63,203 nt of DNA from NCBI RefSeq assembly GCF_900107245.1, contig NZ_FNPG01000021.1, forward strand, positions 1-63,203. Reading direction: 5' to 3'. This document shows positions 26,349 to 36,410 of this stretch, one piece after another. The stretch is from Lachnobacterium bovis DSM 14045. Lineage in GTDB: Bacteria > Bacillota > Clostridia > Lachnospirales > Lachnospiraceae. Every line of letters begins with the position of its first letter. Within the stretch, counting starts at the first letter, position 1. The position numbers and the translations under genes were made by a program. Below the pieces are notes generated by a model, which had not been told where the DNA came from, searched no databases, and saw nothing but the letters and a program-made list of their open reading frames with translations.

Positions 26349-26575
26349 GTCTAGGGTAACAATTGCATATAATTTATAATTCATATGTGATTAGCTTTGA
26401 AAATTTAATACAAGAATTAAAAGACGAAATTTTCACGACTGTAGAAATGTATAAGCCTTTTTATATACAAACCATTAGAATATTAATTAACTCCCCTTTT
26501 ATATATTTATGATATTTTTATTGGTTCATGCAATATTATTTATTCGATTTTGCGATGTCGAATCTATTTCCTGAT
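26349..26575 (+). other. AT-rich gap; no gene seen
   Basis: No start codon with a ribosome site and no RNA motif is visible on either strand between the RAT-controlled gene and the following terminator. Confidence 0.5.
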
Positions 26576-26630
26576 TAAACAAAAAGACCGCAGAACCAAT
26601 TACATTTCTACAGTCTTTTTGTTTTTTTTA
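26576..26630. terminator. Bidirectional terminator
   Basis: AAAAAGAC (26581-26588) pairs with GTCTTTTT (26613-26620), extended by AGAA/TTCT with mismatches, with T runs on both strands. It ends the plus-strand RAT unit and the minus-strand chemoreceptor gene that converge here. Confidence 0.75.
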
Positions 26631-26717
26631 TAATGTATATTATGTATTTCTTCTATATAAATGTGTTTATATTCTTTCTATACTTCTTTTTAATGTGTCA
26701 GTGTTATTACTTTTATT

Positions 26718-27959
26718 CTATTTTAATTTAAATTGGATAACTGATTCTTGTAATCTATTAGCACTGTCTATTAATTCGTTGCTTACCTTAGAATTCTCTT
26801 CTGATACTTTTGCATTTACTTTTATTACTTCTGAAATATCATCAACCTTCGATGAAATATTCTTTAAAGCTGCATTTTGTTCATCTGCATACTCAACAAT
26901 CTCTTTTAACTTGTCTCCTAATTCCATAGAATTCTTTACTCCAAGCTGAATTGATTCTGCTGTATTGTTAACTAAAGCCTTTCCTTTTTCTACTGCAACT
27001 TTACTTCCATTTATCAGATCTGCAATATTGTTACTCGCTTCTGAACTTTCATTTGCTAATTCTCCTATTTCATCAGCAACTACTGCAAAACCTTTTCCAG
27101 CTTCTCCGGCACGAGCAGCTTCAATGGAAGCATTTAATGCTAGAAGATTTGTTTGTGCTGCAATACTGTTAATTGTTCCAATAATTTCTCCAATTTTATC
27201 AGACGTTGTATTGATTTCTTCCATTGCAACAACAACATTTTTCATTTTATCATTTCCAGCATTAAGCTGAATATTTGTTTCTCTAGAAATTTTATCAGCT
27301 GCATTTGTATTATCTGTAATCTTTTCAATCTTATCTGAAAGTACTTTGATTTCTTCTGTCAATCCAGAAAGCGCTTCATTCTGAGAATTTGTTCCTTCTG
27401 AAACTTGCTCGGAGCTTGTTCTTACATGTTCTGAACAACTTAATACATGCACTGAATTATCATTAACACTGCTTAATGTATCTGTAAGTTGTTCTTTTAT
27501 GTCATCAAGTGCATGTTCAATCTCTTTGAAATCACCCTGATAAGAAACATGCTTATGTACTGTCAAATTACCTTTTGCAATATTTCTAACAACATGACTA
27601 ATATCCTTTGTATATTTTCTTAGCTCTTCAAGCATAACATTAATAGAATCTGTAAGTTCTGAATAAATTCCATAATCTCCATCGAACTGTACTGATAAAT
27701 CACCATGCTCTATTTTCTTCATCTTTTCTGTTATTTCAATCACTTCATCACTTATAAGTCCACCCGATGCTACAACTTTTTTTATTGTATACACCGTCAG
27801 AAGATCTAAAACAATAGCACATATTACAGATATGCTTGCAATTACATCTATTCCAATAATACCTGTAACCATTGCCAATATTGAACAACCAATTGAAGCA
27901 AACAAAAAAATTGCCGTCAAGTTTCTAGCTGTCTCTTTAATCTCTCCTACATCATTCAT
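26718..27959 (-). CDS. Methyl-accepting chemotaxis protein without extracytoplasmic sensor
   Basis: A 413-residue chemoreceptor. Two adjacent membrane helices (~13-58) have almost no loop between them, so the signal must come from the membrane or cytoplasm. A HAMP-like linker is followed by the methyl-accepting domain with the conserved hairpin tip [20 protein letters not shown], the CheA/CheW contact. The ATG at 27957-27959 is chosen because AAGGAGG lies seven bases before it. It is monocistronic. Confidence 0.93.
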   Translation of the reverse strand: MNDVGEIKETARNLTAIFLFASIGCSILAMVTGIIGIDVIASISVICAIVLDLLTVYTIKKVVASGGLISDEVIEITEKMKKIEHGDLSVQFDGDYGIYSELTDSINVMLEELRKYTKDISHVVRNIAKGNLTVHKHVSYQGDFKEIEHALDDIKEQLTDTLSSVNDNSVHVLSCSEHVRTSSEQVSEGTNSQNEALSGLTEEIKVLSDKIEKITDNTNAADKISRETNIQLNAGNDKMKNVVVAMEEINTTSDKIGEIIGTINSIAAQTNLLALNASIEAARAGEAGKGFAVVADEIGELANESSEASNNIADLINGSKVAVEKGKALVNNTAESIQLGVKNSMELGDKLKEIVEYADEQNAALKNISSKVDDISEVIKVNAKVSEENSKVSNELIDSANRLQESVIQFKLK

Positions 27960-28060
27960 CAAAAAATCCTCCTTAGACATCTCAAAACTGAATACTCTCT
28001 GAACTGTTTATCGGATAATTTGATAATGATATTTAATATGCCTCTCTAATGGCCTTCGTA

Positions 28061-28717
28061 TTAGTTATTTTTTTGTTTCAACAAAACATCAAGATCTTTT
28101 GACAATCCTGCTCTAGAATGAACTTGTACTGACTGCATTCCAAAATCAATCGCACCCTCTACATTCTCAATTCTATCATCAAAAAATAAACATTCATCTT
28201 TTTTTAAATAATATTTATCACATAATGCTTTATAAATTGCTTGATCTGGTTTTGCCTTTTTTATCATGTATGAGACCATCATTCCATCGATATCATCAAG
28301 GAAATCCGCATATCTAGTATGTTTTTTAAATAATGACTCTGGATAATTCGATAAAAGATAAATTCCGTATCCTTGTTCCTTTAATAAGTGAACTCTCTCC
28401 CACACATCCGGTCTAGCAACATGCATAAATTCACCATGACGAATAAACCATGATATTGCTTTTTTATCATTAGGATATTTCTTACAAAAAGAATCAATAA
28501 TCTCTTGATCAGAATTTATTCCTAAGTCAAAAACATGCCAAAGTTTCTCAGGATCATCAAACAATTCTTTTCCTACGCGTAATGCATCTTCTTCACTTAA
28601 ACCATAATCCATAAGCATATCTTTCCATCTATAATCTAGTAATACATCTCCCACATCAAAAACTACTGTTTTTACTTTTGATAATTCTACTTCATTTAAA
28701 TCATAATTGCGTGACAT
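28061..28717 (-). CDS. HAD-superfamily hydrolase
   Basis: A 218-residue HAD phosphatase of the YihX/epoxide-hydrolase-like branch. Motif I is VVFDVGDVLLDY (nucleophile and acid-base Asp), motif II is LLSNYPES, motif III KKAKPD, motif IV FFDDRIENV. It likely dephosphorylates small phosphometabolites, with the substrate unknown. Confidence 0.88.
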   Translation of the reverse strand: MSRNYDLNEVELSKVKTVVFDVGDVLLDYRWKDMLMDYGLSEEDALRVGKELFDDPEKLWHVFDLGINSDQEIIDSFCKKYPNDKKAISWFIRHGEFMHVARPDVWERVHLLKEQGYGIYLLSNYPESLFKKHTRYADFLDDIDGMMVSYMIKKAKPDQAIYKALCDKYYLKKDECLFFDDRIENVEGAIDFGMQSVQVHSRAGLSKDLDVLLKQKNN

Positions 28718-28798
28718 AAAACAACTCGCACCTCTTACTTTCTTACCTTTTTTACTTAATATAACTACAAAGTATTATATCAAAAATTTTAGTTTTTT

Positions 28799-28841
28799 AA
28801 AAGGGATATTATTTTTCTTCTTAAAAAACAATATCCCTTTA
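28799..28841 (-). terminator. Terminator of the P-type ATPase gene
   Basis: The perfect stem AAAGGGATATT/AATATCCCTTT (28800-28810 with 28830-28840) lies just past the ATPase stop codon; the T run on the minus strand is short. Confidence 0.6.
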
Positions 28842-28878
28842 TCACAAATCTGGTTTTCGTTATTATGTTTTTTTATTT

Positions 28879-30804
28879 TTAATACGTAGAAATCTTATTA
28901 TTTTTTATATGTAAACATCTTATTGCATTTAAAACTGCAAGCACCATAACACCTACATCTGCAAAAATTGCAAACCACATATTTGCTATACCTACTGCTC
29001 CTAAAATAAGACAAATCACTTTAATTCCTATTGCAAAATATATATTCTCTTTTACAATAGTAAGACATTTCTTCGAAATTCTTATTGCCGTCGCTATCTT
29101 TAAAGGATCATCATCCATTAATACTACATCAGCTGCTTCAATAGCTGCGTCTGAACCTAGAACTCCCATTGCAATTCCAATGTCTGCTCTTGATAAGACC
29201 GGCGCATCGTTTATTCCATCTCCTACAAATGCAACAACGTCTTTTTCATTTTCTTTATTTGCTAGTATTTTTTCTATTTCTTCTACTTTATTCTGTGGCA
29301 ACAACTCACTATAAACTTCATCAACTTTCAGTTCATTTGCAACATTCTCTGCTACAGATTTTGAATCGCCAGTTAACATAACAGTCTGCTTTACACCATT
29401 TTTCTTTAATTCTGATATGGCGCATTTACTGTTTTCTTTTATCACATCAGAAATTACTATGTGTCCCTGATATACATTATCAAGCGCAACATGTATCGTT
29501 GTACCTTTTAACTTAGAACAATTATTCCATTTTGCACCAATTGAATCCATAAGTTTTGTATTTCCAACGCTAACTTTATGATCATTTACCATAGCTTCTA
29601 TACCTTGTCCAGCTATTTCAGTTGCATCTGAAACAATGCAACTATCAGCCTCATTTGAATACGCTTTTCTTATTGAATTTGCAATTGGATGTGTTGAAAA
29701 TCTTTCAACATGCGCTGCTATGTGCAATAATTCTTTTGTACTTAAAGTTTTTGGATGAACTGCAACAACTTCAAAAACTCCTTTTGTAAGGGTTCCGGTC
29801 TTATCGAAAACTATTGTTTTAGTATCTGCTAATAGTTCTAGATAATTGGATCCTTTAACCAAAACACCTTCATGACTTGCACTTCCTATTCCTGCAAAAA
29901 AGCTTAGTGGTATACTAATTACCAATGCGCATGGACATGAAATTACCAAAAATGTTAAAGCTCTATATATCCATATTTTAAAATCTGAGCTTTGTCCAAT
30001 TACATTCAAAATAATTGGTGGGACAATAGCTAATGCCAATGCAGAATATACAACAATTGGAGTGTAGTATCTTGCAAATTTTGTTATAAATTTTTCTGAT
30101 TTTGATTTTCTTGAACTAGCTTCTTCAATCAATTCAAATACTTTGGCTACAGTTGATTCCTCATATAGTTTTGTTGTTTTAATTGTGATTGCAGAATCTA
30201 AATTTATACATCCACTAATTACTTCATCATTTTTTCTAACTGTTCTTGGAACTGACTCACCAGTTAACGCAGCTGTGTCTAGACTTGTTTCTCCATCAAT
30301 TACAATACCATCAATAGGAATCTTTTCTCCTTTTTTTATAAGAATTCTACTTCCTATCTCAACATCCTCAGGATCGTATTCTTCAACATTATCATTTTCA
30401 TCTAAAACATTAGCGTATTCCGGGCAAATATCCATAAGATCTGATATATTTCTTCTGCTTTTTCCAACGGCATAACTCTGAAATAATTCTCCAACCTGGT
30501 AAAACCACATTACAGCAATGGCTTCTACATAATCACCATTATCTATCACTCCTATTACTATAGCCCCAATTGTTGCAATAACCATTAACAAACATTCATC
30601 AAATGGCTGTTTATTTTTTATTCCTTTAAAAGCTTTTATAATAATATCATAACCAATTATTAGATATGGTATCATGTATGCTCCAAAAACAATCGATTTA
30701 TTAATATTCTTTATAGTTCCACTTTTCTCACAAATCAACAAAGCTGCTAAAATAACAGCTGAAACTACTATCCTATACAATACGTTTTTCTGCTTTTTTG
30801 TCAT
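28879..30804 (-). CDS. cadA: Heavy-metal P1B-type ATPase (CadA/ZntA-like)
   Basis: A 641-residue metal-exporting ATPase. It has eight membrane helices, the metal-site motif SCPCALVISIP, the actuator TGES loop (ALTGESVPR), the phosphorylation motif DKTGTLTKG, and the hinge GDGINDAPVL. CPC with this sequence context suits Zn/Cd/Pb rather than Cu. It has no N-terminal HMA domain: that domain is encoded separately by the gene 55 bp upstream. Expected to pump Zn2+ or Cd2+ out of the cell. Confidence 0.93.
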   Translation of the reverse strand: MTKKQKNVLYRIVVSAVILAALLICEKSGTIKNINKSIVFGAYMIPYLIIGYDIIIKAFKGIKNKQPFDECLLMVIATIGAIVIGVIDNGDYVEAIAVMWFYQVGELFQSYAVGKSRRNISDLMDICPEYANVLDENDNVEEYDPEDVEIGSRILIKKGEKIPIDGIVIDGETSLDTAALTGESVPRTVRKNDEVISGCINLDSAITIKTTKLYEESTVAKVFELIEEASSRKSKSEKFITKFARYYTPIVVYSALALAIVPPIILNVIGQSSDFKIWIYRALTFLVISCPCALVISIPLSFFAGIGSASHEGVLVKGSNYLELLADTKTIVFDKTGTLTKGVFEVVAVHPKTLSTKELLHIAAHVERFSTHPIANSIRKAYSNEADSCIVSDATEIAGQGIEAMVNDHKVSVGNTKLMDSIGAKWNNCSKLKGTTIHVALDNVYQGHIVISDVIKENSKCAISELKKNGVKQTVMLTGDSKSVAENVANELKVDEVYSELLPQNKVEEIEKILANKENEKDVVAFVGDGINDAPVLSRADIGIAMGVLGSDAAIEAADVVLMDDDPLKIATAIRISKKCLTIVKENIYFAIGIKVICLILGAVGIANMWFAIFADVGVMVLAVLNAIRCLHIKNNKISTY

Positions 30805-30858
30805 AGCCCATCTCCATTTTCTTATATATTATTACAAAAACATATATTGATTACTTTT

Positions 30859-31077
30859 TTATAAATATATTTCGCAATCACTTTCTACTTTTTTGCAATT
30901 TTTTAGAACTTCTTGCATAACTTTATCCTTGTCAGCATCATCTTCAAATTCAACTTTCATTTTTAGAGTCATGAAATTTACCACTGCATCCTTAACCCCA
31001 TTTGTGTTGCGAGCAGCTTCTTCCATTTTGTTAGCACAGTTTGCACAATCTACATCGATTTTGTAAGTTTTTTTCAT
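30859..31077 (-). CDS. Free-standing heavy-metal-associated (HMA) domain protein
   Basis: A 72-residue HMA protein with the metal-binding motif D-C-A-N-C (Cys11, Cys14) and the typical beta-alpha-beta-beta-alpha-beta length. The Asp before the first cysteine matches the DCxxC version found in Zn/Cd ATPases. It is encoded 55 bp before cadA and probably hands metal to it, acting as its detached N-terminal domain. Confidence 0.92.
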   Translation of the reverse strand: MKKTYKIDVDCANCANKMEEAARNTNGVKDAVVNFMTLKMKVEFEDDADKDKVMQEVLKNCKKVESDCEIYL

Positions 31078-31234
31078 AATTCTCTACCTCTTTCTTATTT
31101 TTTTATATTTTTTTTAAACTTTTGCTAATTTCTCTAGTAACCTACTCTTTTATCTCTATTATTACCTCGGCATTTCTAGTGCTTACTAGTAATTATTAAA
31201 AGTTTTATATTCAGTTATAAAAAGTATTATCTTA

Positions 31235-31297
31235 TTAAAGATTAAGCATTTGTTTAATCTTTAATATAAGATTATCGTATCTAGTTCTCGTTGTCAA
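31235..31297 (-). promoter_or_regulatory. Metal-ATPase operon promoter with large operator palindrome
   Basis: TTGACA (31292-31297), 17-bp spacer and TAATCT (31269-31274). Directly downstream, covering the start point, is the perfect inverted repeat TTAAAGATTAA (31235-31245) and TTAATCTTTAA (31254-31264) with 8 bases between. Size and position suit an ArsR/SmtB-type metal repressor, but no such gene is nearby. Confidence 0.65.
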
Positions 31298-31384
31298 CAG
31301 AAAACTGAAAGATAAATATTTTTTTATATCTTTATAATTTTATTTTATAATTTTTTATTACAATATCCTAAACACAAGCTATAC

Positions 31385-31430
31385 AAAAAAGAAAGCAGAT
31401 CATTGTTAAATACAATAACCCACTTTCTTG
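31385..31430 (-). terminator. Terminator of metG
   Basis: AAGAAAG and CTTTCTT pair around an inner ATTGT/ACAAT stem, followed by TTTTTT on the minus strand, ~90 bp past the metG stop. Confidence 0.75.
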
Positions 31431-31515
31431 TTTATAACATTTTATTCAATTATATGCTCAATAATACAACTTTATTTTTAAGATTTTTGCATTATTTTAC
31501 TTATTAGATTTAATA

Positions 31516-33498
31516 CTACGCAATTTCTGCTCCGCTTGGCATTTCTTTTTCAGGTTTCATTAGTGCCAAATTACCTTCTGCATCCTCTGCACAAAGTAGC
31601 ATTCCTTCTGATAATACTCCTGCAAGTTTAGCTGGTTTTAAATTGCATAATACCATAACTTTTTTACCAACCATTTCTTCTGGAGTATAGTATTTTCTAA
31701 TTCCTGAAACAATCTGTTTAATCTGGCTTCCTACTTTTACTTGTGAACAAAGTAATTTCTTTGATTTTGGTACAGCTTCGCAAGCAATAATTTCACCAAC
31801 CTGGAATTGCATTTTTTCAAAATCATCAAATGTAATTTCTTCTTTTGGTTCAATATCAATTGCGTCATCATTTTCTTTAGCTTCATCTGCTCCATTTGCT
31901 GCAGCAAATTCAGCTTGCTGTTTTGCCTTGATTTCTTCAACTTGTTTTTCGATTTCTTTTTGATCTAATCTAGCGAATAACATAATTGGTTTTTCAACAA
32001 CTTTATTTCCGCTTTCATATAAACCAAATTTATCTAAATCATCGAAATCTCTACATTCTGTGTTTAGTTGAGTGAAGATTTTTTCTGCTGTCTCTGGCAA
32101 GAAACTATTTAATAAACTTGCACCAATTGTAATAGATTCAACTAAGTTATATAAAACTTCTGATAATCTATCGTGTTTTGCTTCATCTTTTGCAAGAATC
32201 CATGGAGTTGTTTCATCAATGTATTTATTACAACGACGGAAAACATTAAACACTTCTGTGATTGCATCTGCAACTCTAAGTCTTGACATTTTCTCTTCAA
32301 CTTTTGCTTTTGCATTTGTCACAACTTCTTTTAATGATTCATCTACTTCATCTGTTGCATCTGTTTTTCTTACGATACCATCGAAATATTTATTGCTCAT
32401 AGATACTGTTCTATTTACTAAGTTACCTAAAATATTTGCCAAATCTGAATTGAATCTCTCTACTACTAAATCCCATGTAATGATTCCATCATTTTCAAAT
32501 GGCATCTCGTGCAAAACAAAATAACGAGTAGCATCTACGCCAAACATTCTTACTAAATCATCTGCGTAAATAACATTACCTTTAGATTTTGACATTTTTT
32601 CTCCACCTTGTAGTAACCAAGGATGTCCGAAAACTTGTTTTGGTAATGGTAAGTCTAATGCCATTAAGAAAATTGGCCAATAAATTGTGTGGAATCTAAC
32701 AATATCTTTTCCAATCAAGTGTAAATCTGCTGGCCAGTTTTTATTGAATAAATCGCTTGAACCATCTGGGTCGTATCCAATTTTAGTAATATAGTTAGTT
32801 AATGCATCCAACCAAACGTAAACTACATGTTTGGGATCAAAATCAACTGGGATACCCCAACTAAATGAAGTTCTTGATACACATAAATCCTGAAGACCTG
32901 GTAATAAGAAGTTATTCATCATTTCATTTTTTCTACTAACCGGTTGAATAAAATCAGGATTCTCGTTGATATATTTAATTAATCTATCTGCATATTTGCT
33001 CATTTTGAAGAAATATGCTTCTTCTTTAGCTGGTTTTACTTCTCTTCCACAGTCAGGACATTTTCCATCTACAAGTTGTGATTCTGTCCAAAATGATTCA
33101 CATGGTGTACAGTATAATCCTTCATATGAAGATTTATAAATGTCGCCTTGATCATATAATTTCTTAAAGATTTTCTTAACACATTTCTCGTGATCTTCAT
33201 CTGTTGTTCTAATAAAATTATCGTATGAAGAATTTACTAAATCCCATATTTTATGGATTTCTCCTGAAACTTCATCAACATATTCTTTTGGAGTAATACC
33301 TTTTGCATTAGCTTTTTCTTCAATTTTCTGGCCATGTTCATCTGTACCTGTTTGAAAATACACATCATAACCTTCCGCTCTTTTATATCTTGCAATAGCA
33401 TCTGCTAATATTATTTCATATGTGTTACCAATATGTGGTTTTCCTGACGCATATGCAATAGCTGTAGTCATATAAAATTTACCTTTATTTGTTGCCAT
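31516..33498 (-). CDS. metG: Methionyl-tRNA synthetase
   Basis: Charges tRNA-Met. The 660-residue class I synthetase has the HIGH-equivalent PHIGNTYE near the N-terminus, a zinc knuckle (CTPC...CPDC), KMSKSKGN and a C-terminal EMAP/Trbp-type tRNA-binding domain (FEKMQFQVGEIIACEA...). The ATG at 33496-33498 with AGGAGAGA upstream is the start; an upstream in-frame ATG lies inside the T-box terminator and is rejected. Controlled by the Met T-box. Confidence 0.97.
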   Translation of the reverse strand: MATNKGKFYMTTAIAYASGKPHIGNTYEIILADAIARYKRAEGYDVYFQTGTDEHGQKIEEKANAKGITPKEYVDEVSGEIHKIWDLVNSSYDNFIRTTDEDHEKCVKKIFKKLYDQGDIYKSSYEGLYCTPCESFWTESQLVDGKCPDCGREVKPAKEEAYFFKMSKYADRLIKYINENPDFIQPVSRKNEMMNNFLLPGLQDLCVSRTSFSWGIPVDFDPKHVVYVWLDALTNYITKIGYDPDGSSDLFNKNWPADLHLIGKDIVRFHTIYWPIFLMALDLPLPKQVFGHPWLLQGGEKMSKSKGNVIYADDLVRMFGVDATRYFVLHEMPFENDGIITWDLVVERFNSDLANILGNLVNRTVSMSNKYFDGIVRKTDATDEVDESLKEVVTNAKAKVEEKMSRLRVADAITEVFNVFRRCNKYIDETTPWILAKDEAKHDRLSEVLYNLVESITIGASLLNSFLPETAEKIFTQLNTECRDFDDLDKFGLYESGNKVVEKPIMLFARLDQKEIEKQVEEIKAKQQAEFAAANGADEAKENDDAIDIEPKEEITFDDFEKMQFQVGEIIACEAVPKSKKLLCSQVKVGSQIKQIVSGIRKYYTPEEMVGKKVMVLCNLKPAKLAGVLSEGMLLCAEDAEGNLALMKPEKEMPSGAEIA

Positions 33499-33520
33499 AA
33501 TATCTCTCCTTTTTTGTAAT

Positions 33521-33837
33521 AAAAAACGCCTTCTGCATCTAACAGAAGGCGGATTATCCACGTTACCACTTCATTTCACTTTTATTTCACAATAAAAGCC
33601 TCTATAAGTAATATTTTTCACTAAATAATATTACTCAATCGCGCTATAACAGGCGCACCTGTCGAAGCTTATCTATTTAAAATGTTTTCTTAAAAAATCT
33701 AAATAGTTCAGCCTCACCACTCCAAAACCATCTTCGTCTTATCGTACTGTCTCTTTTTCACCAAACAAGAGCTCTCTTTATCAGAATTAATAAAACTACT
33801 CTTTTCTTCAAGGCGTTTACATATCTTCTTTCTCTTT
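33521..33837 (-). promoter_or_regulatory. T-box riboswitch (methionine specifier) of metG
   Basis: The T-box sequence GAAGTGGTAACGTGG (33559-33573), which pairs with uncharged tRNA, precedes the terminator CCGCCTTCTG...CAGAAGGCG with TTTTTT (33521-33552). Stem I elements (GAGTAG and AGAGAGC-like bulges, GGTGAA) lie upstream, and the specifier codon in GAAGATGG is ATG (33729-33731), matching methionine. Confidence 0.9.
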
Positions 33838-33866
33838 AGACTAACATTTTAATCAGAAAAAGTCAA
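33838..33866 (-). promoter_or_regulatory. Promoter of the metG T-box leader
   Basis: TTGACT (33861-33866), 17-bp spacer, TAGTCT (33838-33843), directly upstream of the T-box leader. Confidence 0.65.
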
Positions 33867-33873
33867 TACATCT

Positions 33874-34425
33874 TTAGAGTGGAAAATATTCACTTATTGG
33901 CTTGTCTATTAATTTAATAATTCTTAACTCATCCCTTGCGTCATATAATGCATTATGAACCTCTCTATACTTAAAATCACCTGTTAGCATTCTAATCATT
34001 GGCTCTACTCCGTAATTTCTTTTTAAACGTCCTGTCTTACAACATTCTAAATTTCCTGGGAGTTTAGGATTATGTTGTTTATATGCTGCAACTTTCATAA
34101 TGTCATACCATTCAAAATTACGCAATTCATCTAAGTGTGATTTATCAAAAATTGCATTATATGCATAAATAGACTTTACAGATAAACTTTCTAGCCATTC
34201 TACCATCTCATCCATAATCTCTATTCTTTTTTTTATTTTGCAAGGATCACCATCCTCCACGCCTAAAACTGATGAATACATTCCACCAGTTTTATAGGCT
34301 GGATTAACTATATAATATTGTTCATCTACTATATTCAGTGTTAACGCATCGGCAACAACTATTCCTATAGACATTACCTGATCTTTCCAATTTGTTTCAG
34401 TATCTATTACTGCAAAATTCTCCAT
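33874..34425 (-). CDS. 3'-5' exonuclease (DnaQ/RNase T-like DEDD family)
   Basis: A 183-residue exonuclease domain. Exo I motif FAVIDTETNW at the N-terminus carries the two metal-binding acidic residues, AYNAIFDKSHLDEL is Exo II and the HNALYDARDE end is Exo III with the DEDDh histidine. It lacks the polymerase and proofreading-partner domains, so it may act alone in DNA repair or RNA processing. Confidence 0.85.
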   Translation of the reverse strand: MENFAVIDTETNWKDQVMSIGIVVADALTLNIVDEQYYIVNPAYKTGGMYSSVLGVEDGDPCKIKKRIEIMDEMVEWLESLSVKSIYAYNAIFDKSHLDELRNFEWYDIMKVAAYKQHNPKLPGNLECCKTGRLKRNYGVEPMIRMLTGDFKYREVHNALYDARDELRIIKLIDKPISEYFPL

Positions 34426-34581
34426 AATTATACCTACTATCCTATATTATTATTTATTGCTTATATATTGTTTACTTATTAGGTTGCTTTGCTTATAAAT
34501 TGTACTGCATTTCTTCTACTATTTATTGTACTTTTAACAACAACTATAAGTCAAATAAATATTAATAAAGATTTTGGCAAA

Positions 34582-35160
34582 TTATTGTGCTTCATAGTTT
34601 TTTTTATTTGAATCTGGAAGATAGTTGTTAGCAACTTCTGATATTGCTTTAAATATAATAAAGTATAATGCAGTATCTATACCTAACATTACTACATTGG
34701 AAAATAATCTAGGAACAATAATAGCAAAAAATCCCTTTCCGTATAACTGAGATAACCAAAATGTATTAAGTCCAATATTTACAATAACTTTAACTAATAA
34801 GTTTGCGAAAAAAATTCTTAATATTGTGATTTTTTTCTTGTAAACAACTGCACCAAATAATATACTTGCTACAATAGCATTTAATGTAAATCCAAAGTGG
34901 AATGGACCATTACCTGGGTTTAGGAAAAATTTAACAATATCCATAACTCCACCAAAAATAGCACCTACGATTGGTCCAAAAACAAAATCAACAACTCTGT
35001 TAGCTACGCTTCCAAAACCAATATTAAGTGTTGGAAGGACCTTGATATTTGCAAATTTGGATAACAAAATCGAAAATGCACCCATAATTCCTAAAAAAGC
35101 AATAGTTTTTACAATGTACTCTTCTTTAAATGGTTCCAACATCTTTTTAAAATAATTCAT
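34582..35160 (-). CDS. folT: Folate-specific ECF transporter S component FolT
   Basis: A 192-residue, six-helix S component of an energy-coupling factor transporter for folates. The segment NIGFGSVANRVVDFVFGPIVGAIFGGVMDIVKFFLNP matches the FolT family, in which the FGP and GPFHFGFTLNA loops contribute to substrate binding. The ATG at 35158-35160 is set by AAAGGAGG; an upstream in-frame reading runs through the riboswitch and is not real. EcfA/EcfT are not in the window. Controlled by a THF riboswitch. Confidence 0.92.
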   Translation of the reverse strand: MNYFKKMLEPFKEEYIVKTIAFLGIMGAFSILLSKFANIKVLPTLNIGFGSVANRVVDFVFGPIVGAIFGGVMDIVKFFLNPGNGPFHFGFTLNAIVASILFGAVVYKKKITILRIFFANLLVKVIVNIGLNTFWLSQLYGKGFFAIIVPRLFSNVVMLGIDTALYFIIFKAISEVANNYLPDSNKKNYEAQ

Positions 35161-35230
35161 AAAAAAAATCCTCCTTTCAGCAGTTCCTAGACTACATAAA
35201 GGAAGACCTTTTATTATATTTCCATTATGT

Positions 35231-35328
35231 AGCAGCGGGATGCGAACCTTATACCGCGAATTTCTTCTTCGTCCAACTGACAACTCCCTGTTCAGAAGGC
35301 ACTTGACGCATAAAGTTCTACTCTGCCA
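35231..35328 (-). promoter_or_regulatory. Tetrahydrofolate (THF) riboswitch of folT
   Basis: The RNA contains the conserved THF-aptamer segments in order: GGCAGAGTAGA...GCGTCAAGTGCC, GGGAGTTGTC, GACGAAGAAG, GCGGTATAAGG and TTCGCATCCCGCTGC. A hairpin with arms CTACATAA/TTATGTAG follows before the AAAGGAGG of folT, so control is probably at ribosome access rather than by a terminator. Confidence 0.9.
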
Positions 35329-35440
35329 ATAAACCTGTTTTGTTTTTATAAGTGCAACTTATCTTACAGCTGCAACTTATCATGTTTCGCACATTATTAT
35401 AGCACAGTTTTAAATTAATGCAATACTTATTTTATTATTT

Positions 35441-36304
35441 TTATAGAAAAATTTCGTCACCGGTTGCAATATAGTTTAAACGGTTCATATATTTTTTCAT
35501 AAAATCATATTGTTCCTGTCCTGTGCAATGACAAGTATAATAACTTGTATTATAGCTATTTAGTGTTTCGGCATAACCTTTTAAAGTACTATCTAATTCT
35601 TTTTTCATAAAATGAAAACCGCCAACTAAAATATCTGGCTTAAACCATTCTACAATATTGATTATTCCATTGTGTGAGCAACCACTTATCAAAATTTTTT
35701 TTGAATTTTCTTCTATCATAAGATAATGCTCATGTAAAAAATCATCACTTTCAAATTTTGTGACTAAACCATTTTTTGATATATCACCGGAATTATTTGC
35801 ACAAGAATTCTTTGAATCATCGTTTAATTTATCATTAGAGTTTTCTAACAAATATATCTTTTTGTTTAATCCTGACGCTCCCATATCTATTAGTTTCTTT
35901 CTTCCGATAGAATCGTACAAAGTCATTCCTTCTGCCACTTCTGTTATTCCTTTGGTAAAAATAAATCTATTTGATTTTTTTAATTCAGGATTAAGACCGA
36001 TGTATTTTTCAGTTCCATTATAGTATTCACCAAAAACATTTTCGTTTGCATAGATTGGAGCTTTGTTATTAATTTTTATAAACTCTGATATTCCGCCACC
36101 ATGATCATAATGTCCATGTGATAAAATCATAAAATCTACCTGTGATAAATCTACACCTAATTCTTTTGCATTTTTTTTAAACAAATCACTTTGTCCCGAA
36201 TCAAATAGAATTTTTTTACCCATTGTTTCGATATATAAACTTAAGCCATGTTCCGTTGTCATTCCCTTTTTTGTTGTATTTTCTACTAAAACTGTTATTT
36301 TCAT
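35441..36304 (-). CDS. Metallo-beta-lactamase-fold hydrolase (pterin-type, COG1237-like)
   Basis: A 287-residue MBL-fold protein with the metal site HxHxDH in LSHGHYDHGGG (~63-73), a third His in SGCSHNGIINIVEW (~208-221) and a C-terminal histidine region (YTCHCTGQ). The arrangement resembles MJ0301-like 7,8-dihydropterin-6-methyl-4-(beta-D-ribofuranosyl)-aminobenzene-5'-phosphate synthases, which act on pterins. Its position just before folT, the folate transporter, supports a pterin or folate link, but this is inference. Confidence 0.82.
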   Translation of the reverse strand: MKITVLVENTTKKGMTTEHGLSLYIETMGKKILFDSGQSDLFKKNAKELGVDLSQVDFMILSHGHYDHGGGISEFIKINNKAPIYANENVFGEYYNGTEKYIGLNPELKKSNRFIFTKGITEVAEGMTLYDSIGRKKLIDMGASGLNKKIYLLENSNDKLNDDSKNSCANNSGDISKNGLVTKFESDDFLHEHYLMIEENSKKILISGCSHNGIINIVEWFKPDILVGGFHFMKKELDSTLKGYAETLNSYNTSYYTCHCTGQEQYDFMKKYMNRLNYIATGDEIFL

Positions 36305-36410
36305 ATTTCAAAAATCATCTCCCAATCTATTCAGAGCTTATATTTAACTCATTAAAATATTTACTCTAATTAGCACTTTATTTACTATTTTTAAGCATTT
36401 TCTACTTAGA

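Noticed and set aside
32072-32524. 150-codon plus-strand reading frame
   Set aside because: Antisense to metG, which has all its motifs; it is a shadow frame.
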